A stretch of 24,208 bases of DNA from UMGS172 sp045546915. Its GTDB lineage: Bacteria; Bacillota; Clostridia; Oscillospirales; Acutalibacteraceae. Each line of letters starts with the position of its first letter. Positions within the stretch are counted from its first letter, which is position 1. The notes beneath the pieces are model-generated. The model saw only the letters and a list, made by a program, of their open reading frames with translations. It had not been told where the DNA came from and searched no databases. The translations under genes were made by a program, and so were the position numbers. This document shows, in pieces, positions 1-7,682 of the stretch. The stretch lies in contig JAZQDU010000030.1 of the NCBI GenBank assembly GCA_045546915.1, positions 1-24,208 of the forward strand, written 5' to 3'.

Positions 1-279
1 CAACATAATGTCACACAAATCGCAGGTTACATCGGTTGCGTAGATTTTTCCTTTAAAACCATCTTTATATAACTTTGGCAGCATACCGGAATGGTCAATA
101 TGTGCGTGTGTCAAAAAAACGGAATCAATTTGATTTGCGGCAACCGGAAGACTGATGTTTTGAAAAACATCCTTACCTTGCTCCATTCCGCAATCAACCA
201 AAAAGTATCTATTATTTATTTCCAAGAGAGTACAGCTTCCTGTAACTTCGTGGGTTGCTCCTATAAACTGTATTTTCAT
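1..279 (-). CDS. Beta-CASP / metallo-beta-lactamase fold RNase-like hydrolase (N-terminal part)
   Basis: Only the first 93 codons are in the window; the gene runs off the left edge. The visible N-terminus carries the metal-binding signature HAHIDHSG (HxHxDH) after a LTHAHIDH-type strand, with the wording typical of the CPSF/beta-CASP branch of the metallo-beta-lactamase superfamily, whose members are zinc-dependent exo- or endoribonucleases. The residues before it read as the usual opening beta strands (IQFIGATHEVTGSC, then a DCGMEQG motif). The start is ATG at 277-279, preceded by an AGGAGG ribosome binding site at 288-293 with ideal spacing. It is divergent from the aquaporin gene. The beta-CASP domain itself lies outside the window, so a plain MBL hydrolase cannot be excluded. 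Confidence 0.8.
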   Translation of the reverse strand, partial: MKIQFIGATHEVTGSCTLLEINNRYFLVDCGMEQGKDVFQNISLPVAANQIDSVFLTHAHIDHSGMLPKLYKDGFKGKIYATDVTCDLCDIML

Positions 280-301
280 TAAGAAAACCTCCTATGTGTT
301 T

Positions 302-330
302 ATTATACAACAATTAATGATGTACTTCAA
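302..330 (-). promoter_or_regulatory. Sigma-A-type promoter for the MBL hydrolase
   Basis: On the minus strand a -35 box TTGAAG (325-330) and a -10 box TATAAT (302-307) are separated by exactly 17 bp. The -10 lies just upstream of the ribosome binding site, so the leader would be very short. Confidence 0.65.
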
Positions 331-381
331 CTTATGTTTATTTTATCTTACAATTTATTCTTTAGCAAAATTAAGTTATTC

Positions 382-410
382 TTGAAAATTTGTTGCTTGT
401 AATATATAAT
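382..410 (+). promoter_or_regulatory. Sigma-A-type promoter for the aquaporin
   Basis: TTGAAA (382-387) and TATAAT (405-410) are separated by 17 bp, about 45 bp ahead of the aquaporin start. This and the promoter at 302-330 fire away from each other in the 176-bp divergent spacer. Confidence 0.7.
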
Positions 411-455
411 ATAAATAGCAAAACCCAAATAAATTAATATGGGAGGAAAAGATTT

Positions 456-1124
456 ATGAATTTACTCAAAAAATGTACAGCAGAATTTATTGGAACTTTC
501 GTGTTAGTCTTTTTTGCTTGTGGAACTGCCGCAGTTGTCGGTTGCTCGGCTGAAAACGGAACAGGATATCTGTTAACTGCTCTTTCTTTCGGTCTTGTTA
601 TCGTTGCTATGGCTTACTCTATCGGCAACATTTCAGGATGCCATATCAACCCTGCCGTATCAATTGCAATGTTGGTTAGCGGCAAACTCTCGGTAAAAGA
701 CTTTATCGGTTACTTGATTGCTCAGTTTGCAGGTGCAACAGCCGGTGCAGCCGTGCTGATGGCATTTGTCGGGAAGGAAAGCGGACTTGGTGCAAACGCT
801 CTGTATGAGGGCAACATCGCTTTGTCCCTGCTCATTGAGGTTATCCTGACCTTCGTGTTCGTAATTGCTATCCTCGGCGTTACTTCTAAGAAAGAAAACA
901 GCGCTGTATCCGGTATCGTGATTGGTCTGACCCTGACCCTCGTACATATCCTTGGCATCTCCTTTACAGGAACTTCTGTTAATCCTGCTCGTAGCTTTGG
1001 CCCTGCGCTCTTTGTCGGCGGCGATGCTCTTGCAAACGTTTGGGTGTTCTTGGTAGCACCTTTGGTAGGCGGTGTTCTTGCAGCACTTGTGTATAAATTC
1101 CTTGACAGCAAGAAAGCTGAATAA
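456..1124 (+). CDS. aqpZ: Aquaporin, MIP family water channel
   Basis: A 222-residue polytopic membrane protein of normal MIP length with six hydrophobic segments and both half-helix NPA motifs (HINPAVS near residue 64 and SVNPARS near residue 175). The residues corresponding to the AqpZ selectivity filter are visible: Phe in ALSFGL, His in LVHILG, Thr in GTSVNPAR and the Arg after the second NPA. NPARS rather than NPARD argues for a water-selective channel, not a glycerol facilitator. The start is ATG after GGGAGG. It is monocistronic: its own promoter lies upstream and a strong terminator follows. The family is certain; the symbol is by analogy with AqpZ, and water specificity is inferred from the filter residues. 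Confidence 0.93.
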   Translation: MNLLKKCTAEFIGTFVLVFFACGTAAVVGCSAENGTGYLLTALSFGLVIVAMAYSIGNISGCHINPAVSIAMLVSGKLSVKDFIGYLIAQFAGATAGAAVLMAFVGKESGLGANALYEGNIALSLLIEVILTFVFVIAILGVTSKKENSAVSGIVIGLTLTLVHILGISFTGTSVNPARSFGPALFVGGDALANVWVFLVAPLVGGVLAALVYKFLDSKKAE

Positions 1125-1171
1125 AGCGGAATTAAGAAATATCAATAGAGGATACTTTATCGAAGTTATAA

Positions 1172-1208
1172 AAGCGGTATGGTCGAATAAGCCATACCGC
1201 TTATTTTT
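1172..1208 (+). terminator. Rho-independent terminator after the aquaporin
   Basis: Perfect 11-bp stem AAGCGGTATGG (1172-1182) with CCATACCGCTT (1192-1202), a 9-nt loop, then ATTTTT. Confidence 0.85.
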
Positions 1209-1231
1209 CTGACCACGAACAATTAATACTC

Positions 1232-1260
1232 TTGTTGTCAGAAATAAAATATGGTATAAT
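1232..1260 (+). promoter_or_regulatory. Extended -10 promoter for citrate synthase
   Basis: TTGTTG (1232-1237), a 17-bp spacer, then TATAAT (1255-1260) with an upstream TGG (1252-1254) giving an extended -10. It is followed by GGAGG and the start at 1297. Confidence 0.75.
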
Positions 1261-1296
1261 ATTCTACAGAATATTGTTATATAAGGAGGAAACATA

Positions 1297-2652
1297 ATGA
1301 GCTATTCCGAAATTACACCGTATATTAAAGAACTTGCTTCTCTATCAGATATAAGTAACCATATTGTTCCGGATATGTATACAAAGCACGATGTAAAGCG
1401 TGGACTACGTGACATTGACGGTAATGGCGTTGTTGCCGGACTCACAGAAGTTTCATGTATAAAAGCCAAGACAAAGGATGCTGAAGGAAATGATATTCCT
1501 TGCGAAGGACAGCTTTATTACAGAGGTATCAATGTTCGTGACCTTGTAAAAGGTTTTGTTTCTGATGGCCGTTCCGGTTTTGAGGAAACTGTATTTTTGC
1601 TTTTGTTTTCTAAACTTCCAACAAGCGATGAATTGAATCGTTTTTGTGAACAACTATCGTTTTACCGTTCTTTGCCGCCTTCCTTTGTACGTGATATGAT
1701 TCTCAAAGCTCCCGGTAAGGATATGATGAATATTTTGTCAAGAAGTGTTTTGGCTCTTTATGCTTATGATGATAACCCCGATGATATTTCCACTGCAAAT
1801 ATCCTGCGTCAATGTTTGCAGTTAATAGCAGAATTTCCGCTTCTCGCCGTTTACAGTTATCATTCTTATCAGCATTATCACAAAGGGCAAAGCTTATTTA
1901 TTCATCATCCCAAAAAAGAATTGAATACGGCTGAGAATTTGCTCTACATACTACGAGAGGACGGACAGTACACATCGCTTGAAGCAGAGTTGCTTGATCT
2001 TGCACTTGTTCTCCACGCTGAACATGGCGGTGGTAATAACTCAACATTCACCACACATGTCGTTACCTCTTCCGGAACAGATACCTATTCCGCTATTTCG
2101 GCGGCACTTGGTTCCTTAAAAGGCCCTCGTCATGGCGGTGCAAATATCAAAGTTATGCAAATGTTTGATGATATGAAAGCCAATATCAACATCAAAGATA
2201 AAAATGAGGTTAAGGATTATCTCGTTAGGCTTCTTGATAAACAGGCATTTGATAAATCAGGACTTATATACGGTATGGGACATGCAGTATATTCATTATC
2301 TGATCCGAGAGCCGACATATTACGCTATTACGCTGAACAGCTTTCTGTGGAAAAAGGTCTTCACGATGAGTTTGAGTTGTACCAAACCGTAGAAAAAATG
2401 GCGCCTGAAATTATCGCTGAAAAGCGTAAAATGTATAAAGGTGTCAGTGCCAATGTTGACTTTTATTCAGGTATGGTCTATAAAATGCTTGGTCTACCTT
2501 ACGAATTGTTTACTCCCATATTCGCTATTGCAAGAATTGCAGGTTGGAGTGCACACCGTATAGAAGAAATACAAAACGCAGGGAAAATTATTCGTCCCGC
2601 ATATATAAATGTGAAAGAAGAAAACGAGTATATCCCTCTGCAAAATAGATGA
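1297..2652 (+). CDS. gltA: Citrate synthase
   Basis: A 451-residue protein that condenses oxaloacetate with acetyl-CoA to citrate in the cytoplasm. The conserved core is visible: HAEHGGGNNST near residue 247, the GPRHGGAN segment near 277, YGMGHAVYSLSDPRA near 325-340 (second active-site His and substrate-binding Arg), and the catalytic Asp in NVDFYSG near residue 388. It is slightly longer than the common ~430-residue type II enzyme because of an N-terminal extension, as in other clostridial forms. The ribosome binding site is AAGGAGG directly before ATG. No other Krebs cycle gene is adjacent, so it probably feeds glutamate synthesis in a partial cycle. 2-Methylcitrate synthase is an alternative substrate assignment within the same family. 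Confidence 0.93.
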   Translation: MSYSEITPYIKELASLSDISNHIVPDMYTKHDVKRGLRDIDGNGVVAGLTEVSCIKAKTKDAEGNDIPCEGQLYYRGINVRDLVKGFVSDGRSGFEETVFLLLFSKLPTSDELNRFCEQLSFYRSLPPSFVRDMILKAPGKDMMNILSRSVLALYAYDDNPDDISTANILRQCLQLIAEFPLLAVYSYHSYQHYHKGQSLFIHHPKKELNTAENLLYILREDGQYTSLEAELLDLALVLHAEHGGGNNSTFTTHVVTSSGTDTYSAISAALGSLKGPRHGGANIKVMQMFDDMKANINIKDKNEVKDYLVRLLDKQAFDKSGLIYGMGHAVYSLSDPRADILRYYAEQLSVEKGLHDEFELYQTVEKMAPEIIAEKRKMYKGVSANVDFYSGMVYKMLGLPYELFTPIFAIARIAGWSAHRIEEIQNAGKIIRPAYINVKEENEYIPLQNR

Positions 2653-2689
2653 ATTGAGGATGGACAAATAATATTTCGGAGTAAAAATC

Positions 2690-2914
2690 ATGAAATCACA
2701 TAAAAGAAAAATAGTAGCACCAATTATTATTTCGGTAATAATAGTATTATATTATGTTGTTTACTTTGGTATTTTGATAGCGTTAATAGACGGTATTTGG
2801 AAATGGCTTTTAGGCATTATTCCACTTGCGCTTTCTGCTGTTATGCTCAAAGTTTGCATAGAAAGAATAAATGAAATAAAGAAAGGTGAAGAAGATGATC
2901 TTAGTAAATACTGA
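2690..2914 (+). CDS. Small two-helix membrane protein, unknown function
   Basis: A 74-residue protein with a basic N-terminus (KSHKRKI), two strongly hydrophobic segments (about residues 9-29 and 35-53) joined by a short turn containing Asp, Trp and Lys, and a charged C-terminal tail (ERINEIKKGEEDD). The start ATG follows a GGAG ribosome binding site. Its last 20 bases overlap the next gene, so the two are probably translationally coupled. No promoter is obvious in the 37-bp gap after citrate synthase, so read-through from that gene is possible. I do not recognise the family. The coupling to a YbjQ-like protein suggests it may recruit or work with that protein at the membrane, but this is inference. 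Confidence 0.65.
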   Translation: MKSHKRKIVAPIIISVIIVLYYVVYFGILIALIDGIWKWLLGIIPLALSAVMLKVCIERINEIKKGEEDDLSKY

Positions 2915-3206
2915 TTACATTACTGGAAAAGAATTAGAAATGTTAGGTCTTGTAAAAGGCAGCACAATCCAATCTAAACATATTGGAAAAGATATTTCCC
3001 AAAGTTTCAAAACCTTAGTCGGCGGAGAACTTAAATCTTACAACGAAATGATGAACGAGGCTCGTGCTCTTGCTACTAAGAGAATGGTTGCAGAGGCCGA
3101 AGAACTCGGTGCGGATGCGGTGGTTAATGTTCGCTACGCATCTTCTGCTATCATGCAGGGTGCAGCCGAGGTAATTGTCTACGGAACGGCAGTCAAATTT
3201 GTTTAA
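2895..3206 (+). CDS. YbjQ / UPF0145 family protein (putative heavy-metal-binding domain)
   Basis: About 103 residues beginning ILVNTDYITGKE, a beta strand typical of the YbjQ (UPF0145) family. The rest fits the family: GLVKGSTIQSKHIGKDI, a long helix (NEMMNEARALATKRMVAEAEELGADAVVNVRY split over residues 45-80) and a final strand with AAEVIVYGTAV. The family forms pentameric alpha/beta rings; metal binding is a label from domain databases, not proven. An in-frame GTG lies nine bases upstream at 2886, but ATG at 2895 is preferred because the AAAGG at 2882-2886 sits 8 bases before it. It overlaps the upstream membrane-protein gene by 20 bases. Confidence 0.85.
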   Translation: MILVNTDYITGKELEMLGLVKGSTIQSKHIGKDISQSFKTLVGGELKSYNEMMNEARALATKRMVAEAEELGADAVVNVRYASSAIMQGAAEVIVYGTAVKFV

Positions 3207-3300
3207 TCAAAGAAAGTGTCGCAGAAATGAACAAGTCCAGTAAAAACGGACAATAGAAAAAGTAAAGTAAATATATACTAAATTTGGGGAGGGCACGCAA

Positions 3301-4971
3301 ATGAAAACCATTATCATAGGCGGTGTTGCGGGTGGTGCAACTGCTGCGGCGCGACTTCGCAGACTGGATGAAAAAGCCGAAATTATTATTTTAGAGCGTG
3401 GCGAATATGTGTCCTTTGCTAACTGCGGTCTGCCGTATTATATCGGCGGTGTCATCACTGACCGCGAGGATTTGACTTTGCAGACACCCGAAAGCTTTAA
3501 GGCACGTTTTAATATTGATGTAAGAGTGTTAAACGAGGCGGTTAAGGTAAGCCCCGATGCCAAAACCGTAACCGTCAAAAATCTTCGCACAGGCGAAACC
3601 TATGAAGAAGCTTATGATAACCTTATTTTGTCTATGGGTGCTGAACCGATAAGACCGAATATTGAAGGTGCTGACGGTAGCAATGTTTTCACACTTCGTA
3701 ACATTCCCGATACCTTAAAAATCAAAAATTATATTGATACGGCAAAACCACGCTCGGCTGTGGTTATCGGCGGCGGATATATCGGTGTTGAAATGGCAGA
3801 AAATTTAGTCGAAGCAGGGCTAAAGGTTGCAATCGTAGAACTTGCCGACCATCTGATAGCGCCTCTTGATTTTGATATGGCGGCAGATGTTCACCGCTAT
3901 ATTAAATCCAAAGGAATTTATCTGCACCTTAATAACGGTGTAAAGGCTATAAACGGAAATACTGTCATCTTGCAAAACGGCGAGATCGCCGCCGATATGA
4001 TCATACTGTCGGTGGGCGTCCGTCCCGAAACCGCCATTGCAAAAGATGCAGGAATAGAACTCAATGGGCGCGGAAGCATTGTTGTAAACAACAAAATGCA
4101 GACCAATATACCGAATATTTATGCTGTCGGTGATGCAGTTGAGGTGGAGGATTTTATAACAAAGAACCCTGCCTTTATTCCTCTTGCAGGGCCTGCCAAT
4201 AAGCAGGGCAGAATTGCCGCCGACAATATCGCGGGATACGAGAGTGTTTATACCGGCACGCAAGGCTCAGCAGTTTTAAAACTCTTTGATATGACCGTTG
4301 CCACCACGGGTCTTAACGAAAAGTCGGCTACTGCGGCAGGCATTGATTACGATAAAACCTATACCTATTCGGCATCCCACGCTACCTATTATCCGGGTGC
4401 CGCACAGATGTCAATAAAAGCGTTGTGGGATAAGAAAACACTTCAAATCATTGGTGCGCAGATCGTCGGTTTTGACGGTGTGGACAAGCGTATGGACGTA
4501 CTTGCCACCGCCATCCGTTTCGGTGCTAAAATCACCGACCTTACCACCCTTGAACTTTGCTATGCGCCGCCTTTCGGCAGTGCGAAAGACCCCGTTAATA
4601 TGTTAGGTTTTGTTGCCGAAAACATTGTCAGCGGAAAACTAAAACAGTTCTTCTGGCACGATGTGGAAAAACTCCCTCGTGACGGCAGTGTTTTCTTACT
4701 CGACACCCGTACACCGTATGAAGTAATGTATGGTAAAATTGACGGTTTTATCAATATTCCGCTTGATGAACTGCGTGAGCGTATTGACGAAATTCCAAAA
4801 GATAAACCTATTTATGTTCATTGTCATTCGGGGCTTCGTTCCTACCTTGCTTGCCGTATTCTTATAGGCAACGGGTACGACTGCTATAACCTTGCAGGCG
4901 GATGGCGGCTCTATGAATCGGTCATAAACGAGCGCACCGTCCCTGAATACTCTTGTAAAGACTGTAAATAA
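3301..4971 (+). CDS. CoA-disulfide reductase with C-terminal rhodanese domain
   Basis: A 556-residue flavoprotein of the pyridine nucleotide-disulfide oxidoreductase superfamily. It has an N-terminal FAD site (GGVAGGATAA, residues 8-17), the single redox cysteine Cys42 in SFANCGLPYY, an NAD(P)H site (VVIGGGYIGVEMAE near residue 155-170), the second FAD motif (NIYAVGDAVE near 270-280), a dimerisation domain to about residue 450, and a rhodanese domain with active-site Cys508 in VHCHSGLRS. The family reduces CoA disulfide, persulfides or polysulfide with NAD(P)H. The rhodanese fusion suggests persulfide or sulfane sulfur handling. A further Cys pair (SCKDCK) ends the protein. It has GGGGAGGG before ATG and is convergent with manganese catalase, so both neighbours are redox or oxidant-related. 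The exact substrate (CoA disulfide, NADH oxidase or polysulfide) is not determined by sequence. Confidence 0.9.
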   Translation: MKTIIIGGVAGGATAAARLRRLDEKAEIIILERGEYVSFANCGLPYYIGGVITDREDLTLQTPESFKARFNIDVRVLNEAVKVSPDAKTVTVKNLRTGETYEEAYDNLILSMGAEPIRPNIEGADGSNVFTLRNIPDTLKIKNYIDTAKPRSAVVIGGGYIGVEMAENLVEAGLKVAIVELADHLIAPLDFDMAADVHRYIKSKGIYLHLNNGVKAINGNTVILQNGEIAADMIILSVGVRPETAIAKDAGIELNGRGSIVVNNKMQTNIPNIYAVGDAVEVEDFITKNPAFIPLAGPANKQGRIAADNIAGYESVYTGTQGSAVLKLFDMTVATTGLNEKSATAAGIDYDKTYTYSASHATYYPGAAQMSIKALWDKKTLQIIGAQIVGFDGVDKRMDVLATAIRFGAKITDLTTLELCYAPPFGSAKDPVNMLGFVAENIVSGKLKQFFWHDVEKLPRDGSVFLLDTRTPYEVMYGKIDGFINIPLDELRERIDEIPKDKPIYVHCHSGLRSYLACRILIGNGYDCYNLAGGWRLYESVINERTVPEYSCKDCK

Positions 4972-4984
4972 ATATTGCCATAAG

Positions 4985-5024
4985 AAAAGCCGATGAGAAA
5001 TCTTGCGATTCCTCATCGGCTTTT
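4985..5024. terminator. Bidirectional terminator between convergent genes
   Basis: Stem AAAAGCCGATGAG (4985-4997) with CTCATCGGCTTTT (5012-5024), an inner extension and a small loop. The A-run on one side and T-run on the other give a U-tract in both directions. It serves the reductase (plus) and the manganese catalase (minus), whose stop codon is only 3 bp away. Confidence 0.88.
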
Positions 5025-5026
5025 GG

Positions 5027-5692
5027 TTACTTATCAAAAGAAACAGGCTTTGTATCGTTTGTCGCAAATGCGTTAGGACCGGGGTCGGACATTGAGAAAT
5101 ACATTTTAGCAGCCTTTGTTGTGCCGAAATCTCGGTTAGAGCCGGAGTTTTGCACCTTGTTAAATGCATCGCGGAACATCTGGTTGTGCCCTTCCTCACG
5201 GTTTAAAAGGAAGTCGATGGTCTCACGCACCTTTTTGTCATCAATCTGGCGGTAAAGGTATTCATAAACCACCTTTGCACGTTGCTCGGATGCAATATTG
5301 CTTAAGAGGTCTGCACATAGGTCTCCCGTAACCGTTACATAGTCGCCCGTCCAAGAGTAACCCGATGCGTTAATAAGACCGGGGTTAAGACCTAAAAGTA
5401 CGTGGGACTGAATTTCACCTGACGGCACCTGCTTAGCATCAACATCGTGTCCGTTAAGCAAGTTGATGGTCTGTGCCACCATCTCCATATGACTAAGTTC
5501 CTCGGCCGCAATGTCAAGAAATAAATCCTTAATTTCAGGGTCTTTGATTCTAAAACTCTGCGACATATACTGCATACCCGCCTTAAGCTCACCGTTACCG
5601 CCGCCAAGCTGTTCTTGTAAAAGCGCCGCATACTGCGGGTTTGGTTTCTCTACTGCTACAGGATGAAATAGCATCTTTTCGTGTTTAAACAT
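5027..5692 (-). CDS. Manganese catalase (CotJC/Mn-catalase family)
   Basis: A 221-residue ferritin-like four-helix protein with the full dimanganese ligand set: Glu35 (NGELKAG), Glu65 and His68 (EELSHME), Glu136 (ASEQRAK), and Glu166 with His169 (REEGHNQ). The N-terminal block containing MLFHPV, NPQYAALLQEQLGG and MQYMSQSF is characteristic of clostridial manganese catalases. It removes hydrogen peroxide in the cytoplasm; the CotJC branch is also found in spore coats. It is shorter than the lactobacillus enzyme (about 266 residues), lacking much of the C-terminal arm. The start is ATG at 5690-5692 with an AACGGAGG ribosome binding site. The leader contains a 10-base sequence complementary to that site (separate entry). 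Confidence 0.92.
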   Translation of the reverse strand: MFKHEKMLFHPVAVEKPNPQYAALLQEQLGGGNGELKAGMQYMSQSFRIKDPEIKDLFLDIAAEELSHMEMVAQTINLLNGHDVDAKQVPSGEIQSHVLLGLNPGLINASGYSWTGDYVTVTGDLCADLLSNIASEQRAKVVYEYLYRQIDDKKVRETIDFLLNREEGHNQMFRDAFNKVQNSGSNRDFGTTKAAKMYFSMSDPGPNAFATNDTKPVSFDK

Positions 5693-5694
5693 AA

Positions 5695-5785
5695 ACTTAC
5701 CTCCGTTAATATTGTATTAAATATTCTTTCCATTTTTTGTACTGATATACAATGGGCAAACATATCTGCACACTTGGAGGTAAGT
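5695..5785 (-). promoter_or_regulatory. Possible SD-masking inverted repeat upstream of manganese catalase
   Basis: On the minus strand ACTTACCTCC (5785-5776) is a perfect 10-base complement of GGAGGTAAGT (5704-5695), which is the catalase ribosome binding site and the bases leading to its start. If the transcript begins upstream of 5785, the leader could sequester the site. A competing promoter reading places a -10 TATACT over the upstream arm (with TTTACT 16 bp before it), in which case the arm would not be transcribed in full. Confidence 0.35.
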
Positions 5786-5817
5786 ATATTAGTTTTCGAT
5801 ATCAAGTAAAACAGGGA

Positions 5818-5846
5818 TTGAGAAAACTCGCAAAAAATGATATAAT
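5818..5846 (+). promoter_or_regulatory. Strong extended -10 promoter far upstream of the macrodomain operon
   Basis: TTGAGA (5818-5823), a 17-bp spacer, TATAAT (5841-5846), and TGA directly before the -10. It lies 260 bp before the first gene of the operon, giving an unusually long leader. The rest of 5693-6108 is AT-rich and holds no gene I can support. One arm of a 10-bp inverted repeat (5825-5834) fills the spacer and its partner is at 5926-5935. Confidence 0.6.
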
Positions 5847-6108
5847 ATATCAAAAAAATTATTTAAAAAATATCACCAAATGCGATATGGTATTTTAATG
5901 AATTTGAATCACAAGATACTGAGTCTTTGCGAGTTAAAAAATAAAATTACGCAAGTATGGATTCAAGGGCAAATTTGGAATTTATAAAGGTTAAATAAAT
6001 CGATAGAGTAATGCAATCTTTTATGGTATGTTCTTCTACCAAGTAGGTGCTTAGTACGAAATCGATCACTGTAATTTAATCCTATTATAATTAAGAGGTG
6101 AAAAATAT

Positions 6109-7125
6109 ATGCCATTAGAAATTGTAAGAAATGATATAACTAAAATGACGGTGGATGCCATTGTTAATGCTGCTAACGAATCGCTTTTGGGCGGTGGCGG
6201 TGTTGACGGTGCGATTCACTATGCCGCAGGGCCGAAGTTGCTCGCTGAGTGTAAAACTCTCGGCGGCTGCAAGACCGGAAAAGCAAAGATTACGGGCGGA
6301 TATAATCTGCCTGCAAAGTATGTAATACATACCGTCGGTCCAATTTACGAGGACGGTAAGCACGGCGAAAAGGCTTTGCTTGAATCTTGTTATCGCGAAT
6401 CTTTGGCACTGGCTAAAGAGCACAACTGTGAAACAGTGGCTTTTCCGCTTATTTCTTCGGGTGTGTACGGATATCCCAAGGATCAGGCATTAAAGGTTGC
6501 CATTGATGTTATCAGCGACTTTCTTCTCGAAAATGAGATGAAGGTCTACATCGTCATATTTGATAAGGCGGCGTATAAAATCAGCGAGAAGTTGTTCTCG
6601 GATATTGCCGAATACATAGACGATAATTATGTGGATAGGTCTACCGATTATCGCCGTGAGGGTAGCCGTATGAACTATCCTTGCCAAAGTGTGATGATTG
6701 GCTCGGCACAACCTGAATACCTTGACTTATGCGAATGCAAGGCAATGTTATCCGAGGATGACCTTAACGCTAAACTAAAGCATATTGATGAGAGTTTCTC
6801 GCAGATGCTTCTTCGGAAGATTGACGAAAAAGGTATGACCGATGCCGAGTGCTACAAAAAGGCAAACATCGACCGCAAACTGTTTTCGAAGATTCGCAGT
6901 GACGTGCATTATAAGCCGAGCAAATGTACTGCAATCGCTTTTGCTATCTCGCTTGAACTCACACTTTCCGAGACCGAAGATATGCTTAAAAAGGCGGGAT
7001 TTGCTTTATCTAACAGCAATAAATTTGATATAATAATTAAATATTTTGTTGAACGAGGCAACTACAACGTCTTCGAAATTAACGAAGCATTATTTGCCTT
7101 TGACCAAAGTTTACTTGGAGCGTAA
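6109..7125 (+). CDS. Macrodomain ADP-ribose hydrolase with C-terminal extension
   Basis: A 338-residue protein. Residues 1-170 are a macrodomain of the MacroD/YmdB type: Asp9 in RNDIT contacts adenine in the family, NAAN at 20-23 and the loop GGGGVDGAIH (28-37) bind the distal ribose, and SSGVYGYP forms the phosphate-binding loop. Members remove ADP-ribose from proteins or deacetylate O-acetyl-ADP-ribose. Residues about 170-338 are an acidic linker followed by a helical domain (DAECYKKANIDRKLFSKIR, then TAIAFAISLELT and MLKKAGFALS) that reads like a helix-turn-helix or XRE-type fold; this extension recurs in clostridial macrodomain proteins. It is first in a tight operon with a DNA glycosylase. 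The ribosome binding site AGAGGTG precedes ATG. Its target is unknown. Confidence 0.88.
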   Translation: MPLEIVRNDITKMTVDAIVNAANESLLGGGGVDGAIHYAAGPKLLAECKTLGGCKTGKAKITGGYNLPAKYVIHTVGPIYEDGKHGEKALLESCYRESLALAKEHNCETVAFPLISSGVYGYPKDQALKVAIDVISDFLLENEMKVYIVIFDKAAYKISEKLFSDIAEYIDDNYVDRSTDYRREGSRMNYPCQSVMIGSAQPEYLDLCECKAMLSEDDLNAKLKHIDESFSQMLLRKIDEKGMTDAECYKKANIDRKLFSKIRSDVHYKPSKCTAIAFAISLELTLSETEDMLKKAGFALSNSNKFDIIIKYFVERGNYNVFEINEALFAFDQSLLGA

Positions 7126-7127
7126 AA

Positions 7128-7679
7128 ATGAGTGAAATTAAACGCTGTAAATGGTGCACCCTTAAAAACACCGCATACATAAAATACCACGACGAAGAGT
7201 GGGGTGTGCAAAATTTCAATGAGCAGTATTTATTTGAAATGCTGATTCTCGAATCCTTTCAGGCAGGGCTTTCTTGGGAATGTGTGCTTAACAAACGTGA
7301 GGCATTCCGCAAAGCATTTGATGGCTTTAATGCTGAAAAAATTGCTAATTATGACGATGAAAAAATTGCCGAGCTTCAAAACAATAAAGATATAATACGC
7401 AATAAACTGAAAATTATAGCGACGGTAAATAATGCGAAAATCTTTTTGGAAATTCAAAAAGAGTACGGTAGTTTCCGCGAGTATCTTAAAAGGTTTACTA
7501 ATGAACAGCAGATTATAGAGGTGGGCAAGACAACATCGATTTTATCTGATGCTTTGTCGGCTGACCTAATAAAACGAGGAATGAAATTTGTAGGCAGTAC
7601 CATTATTTATTCTTATCTGCAGGCAATCGGCGTTATTTCCTCACACGAGAAAGAATGTTTTATGTATAAAGGACTATAA
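7128..7679 (+). CDS. tag: DNA-3-methyladenine glycosylase I
   Basis: A 183-residue helix-hairpin-helix-superfamily base-excision repair enzyme that removes 3-methyladenine from DNA. The zinc-snap ligands match Tag: Cys7 in RCKWC, His21 in YHDEEWGV, and His173 with Cys177 near the C-terminus. The catalytic/base-binding Glu42 sits in LESFQAGLSW. Length equals the E. coli enzyme. The start lies 2 bp after the macrodomain stop, with GGAG inside the preceding gene, so the two are coupled. The pairing of an ADP-ribose eraser and an alkylation-repair enzyme suggests a damage-response operon. Confidence 0.94.
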   Translation: MSEIKRCKWCTLKNTAYIKYHDEEWGVQNFNEQYLFEMLILESFQAGLSWECVLNKREAFRKAFDGFNAEKIANYDDEKIAELQNNKDIIRNKLKIIATVNNAKIFLEIQKEYGSFREYLKRFTNEQQIIEVGKTTSILSDALSADLIKRGMKFVGSTIIYSYLQAIGVISSHEKECFMYKGL

Positions 7680-7682
7680 AAA

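Noticed and set aside
91..282. A short plus-strand open frame at the left edge
   Set aside because: It is antisense to the metallo-beta-lactamase gene, which has a strong start, promoter and metal motif.
1172..1202. Shared GGTATGG/CCATACC arms with the recombinase dyad at 9708-9753, as a dispersed repeat
   Set aside because: Only seven bases agree in each arm and the spacing differs. The first is a typical terminator, so chance is the simpler explanation.
660..1295. A 211-codon minus-strand open frame
   Set aside because: It overlaps the aquaporin gene and the terminator and promoter after it; the translation is low-complexity with no recognisable domain.
6086..6091. TATAAT as a -10 for the macrodomain operon
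   Set aside because: A start from here would fall on or after the ribosome binding site and there is no -35 box at a proper distance.
5693..6108. PerR-type operator for manganese catalase
   Set aside because: I looked for a TTATAATnATTATAA-like dyad near the catalase promoter and found no convincing match.
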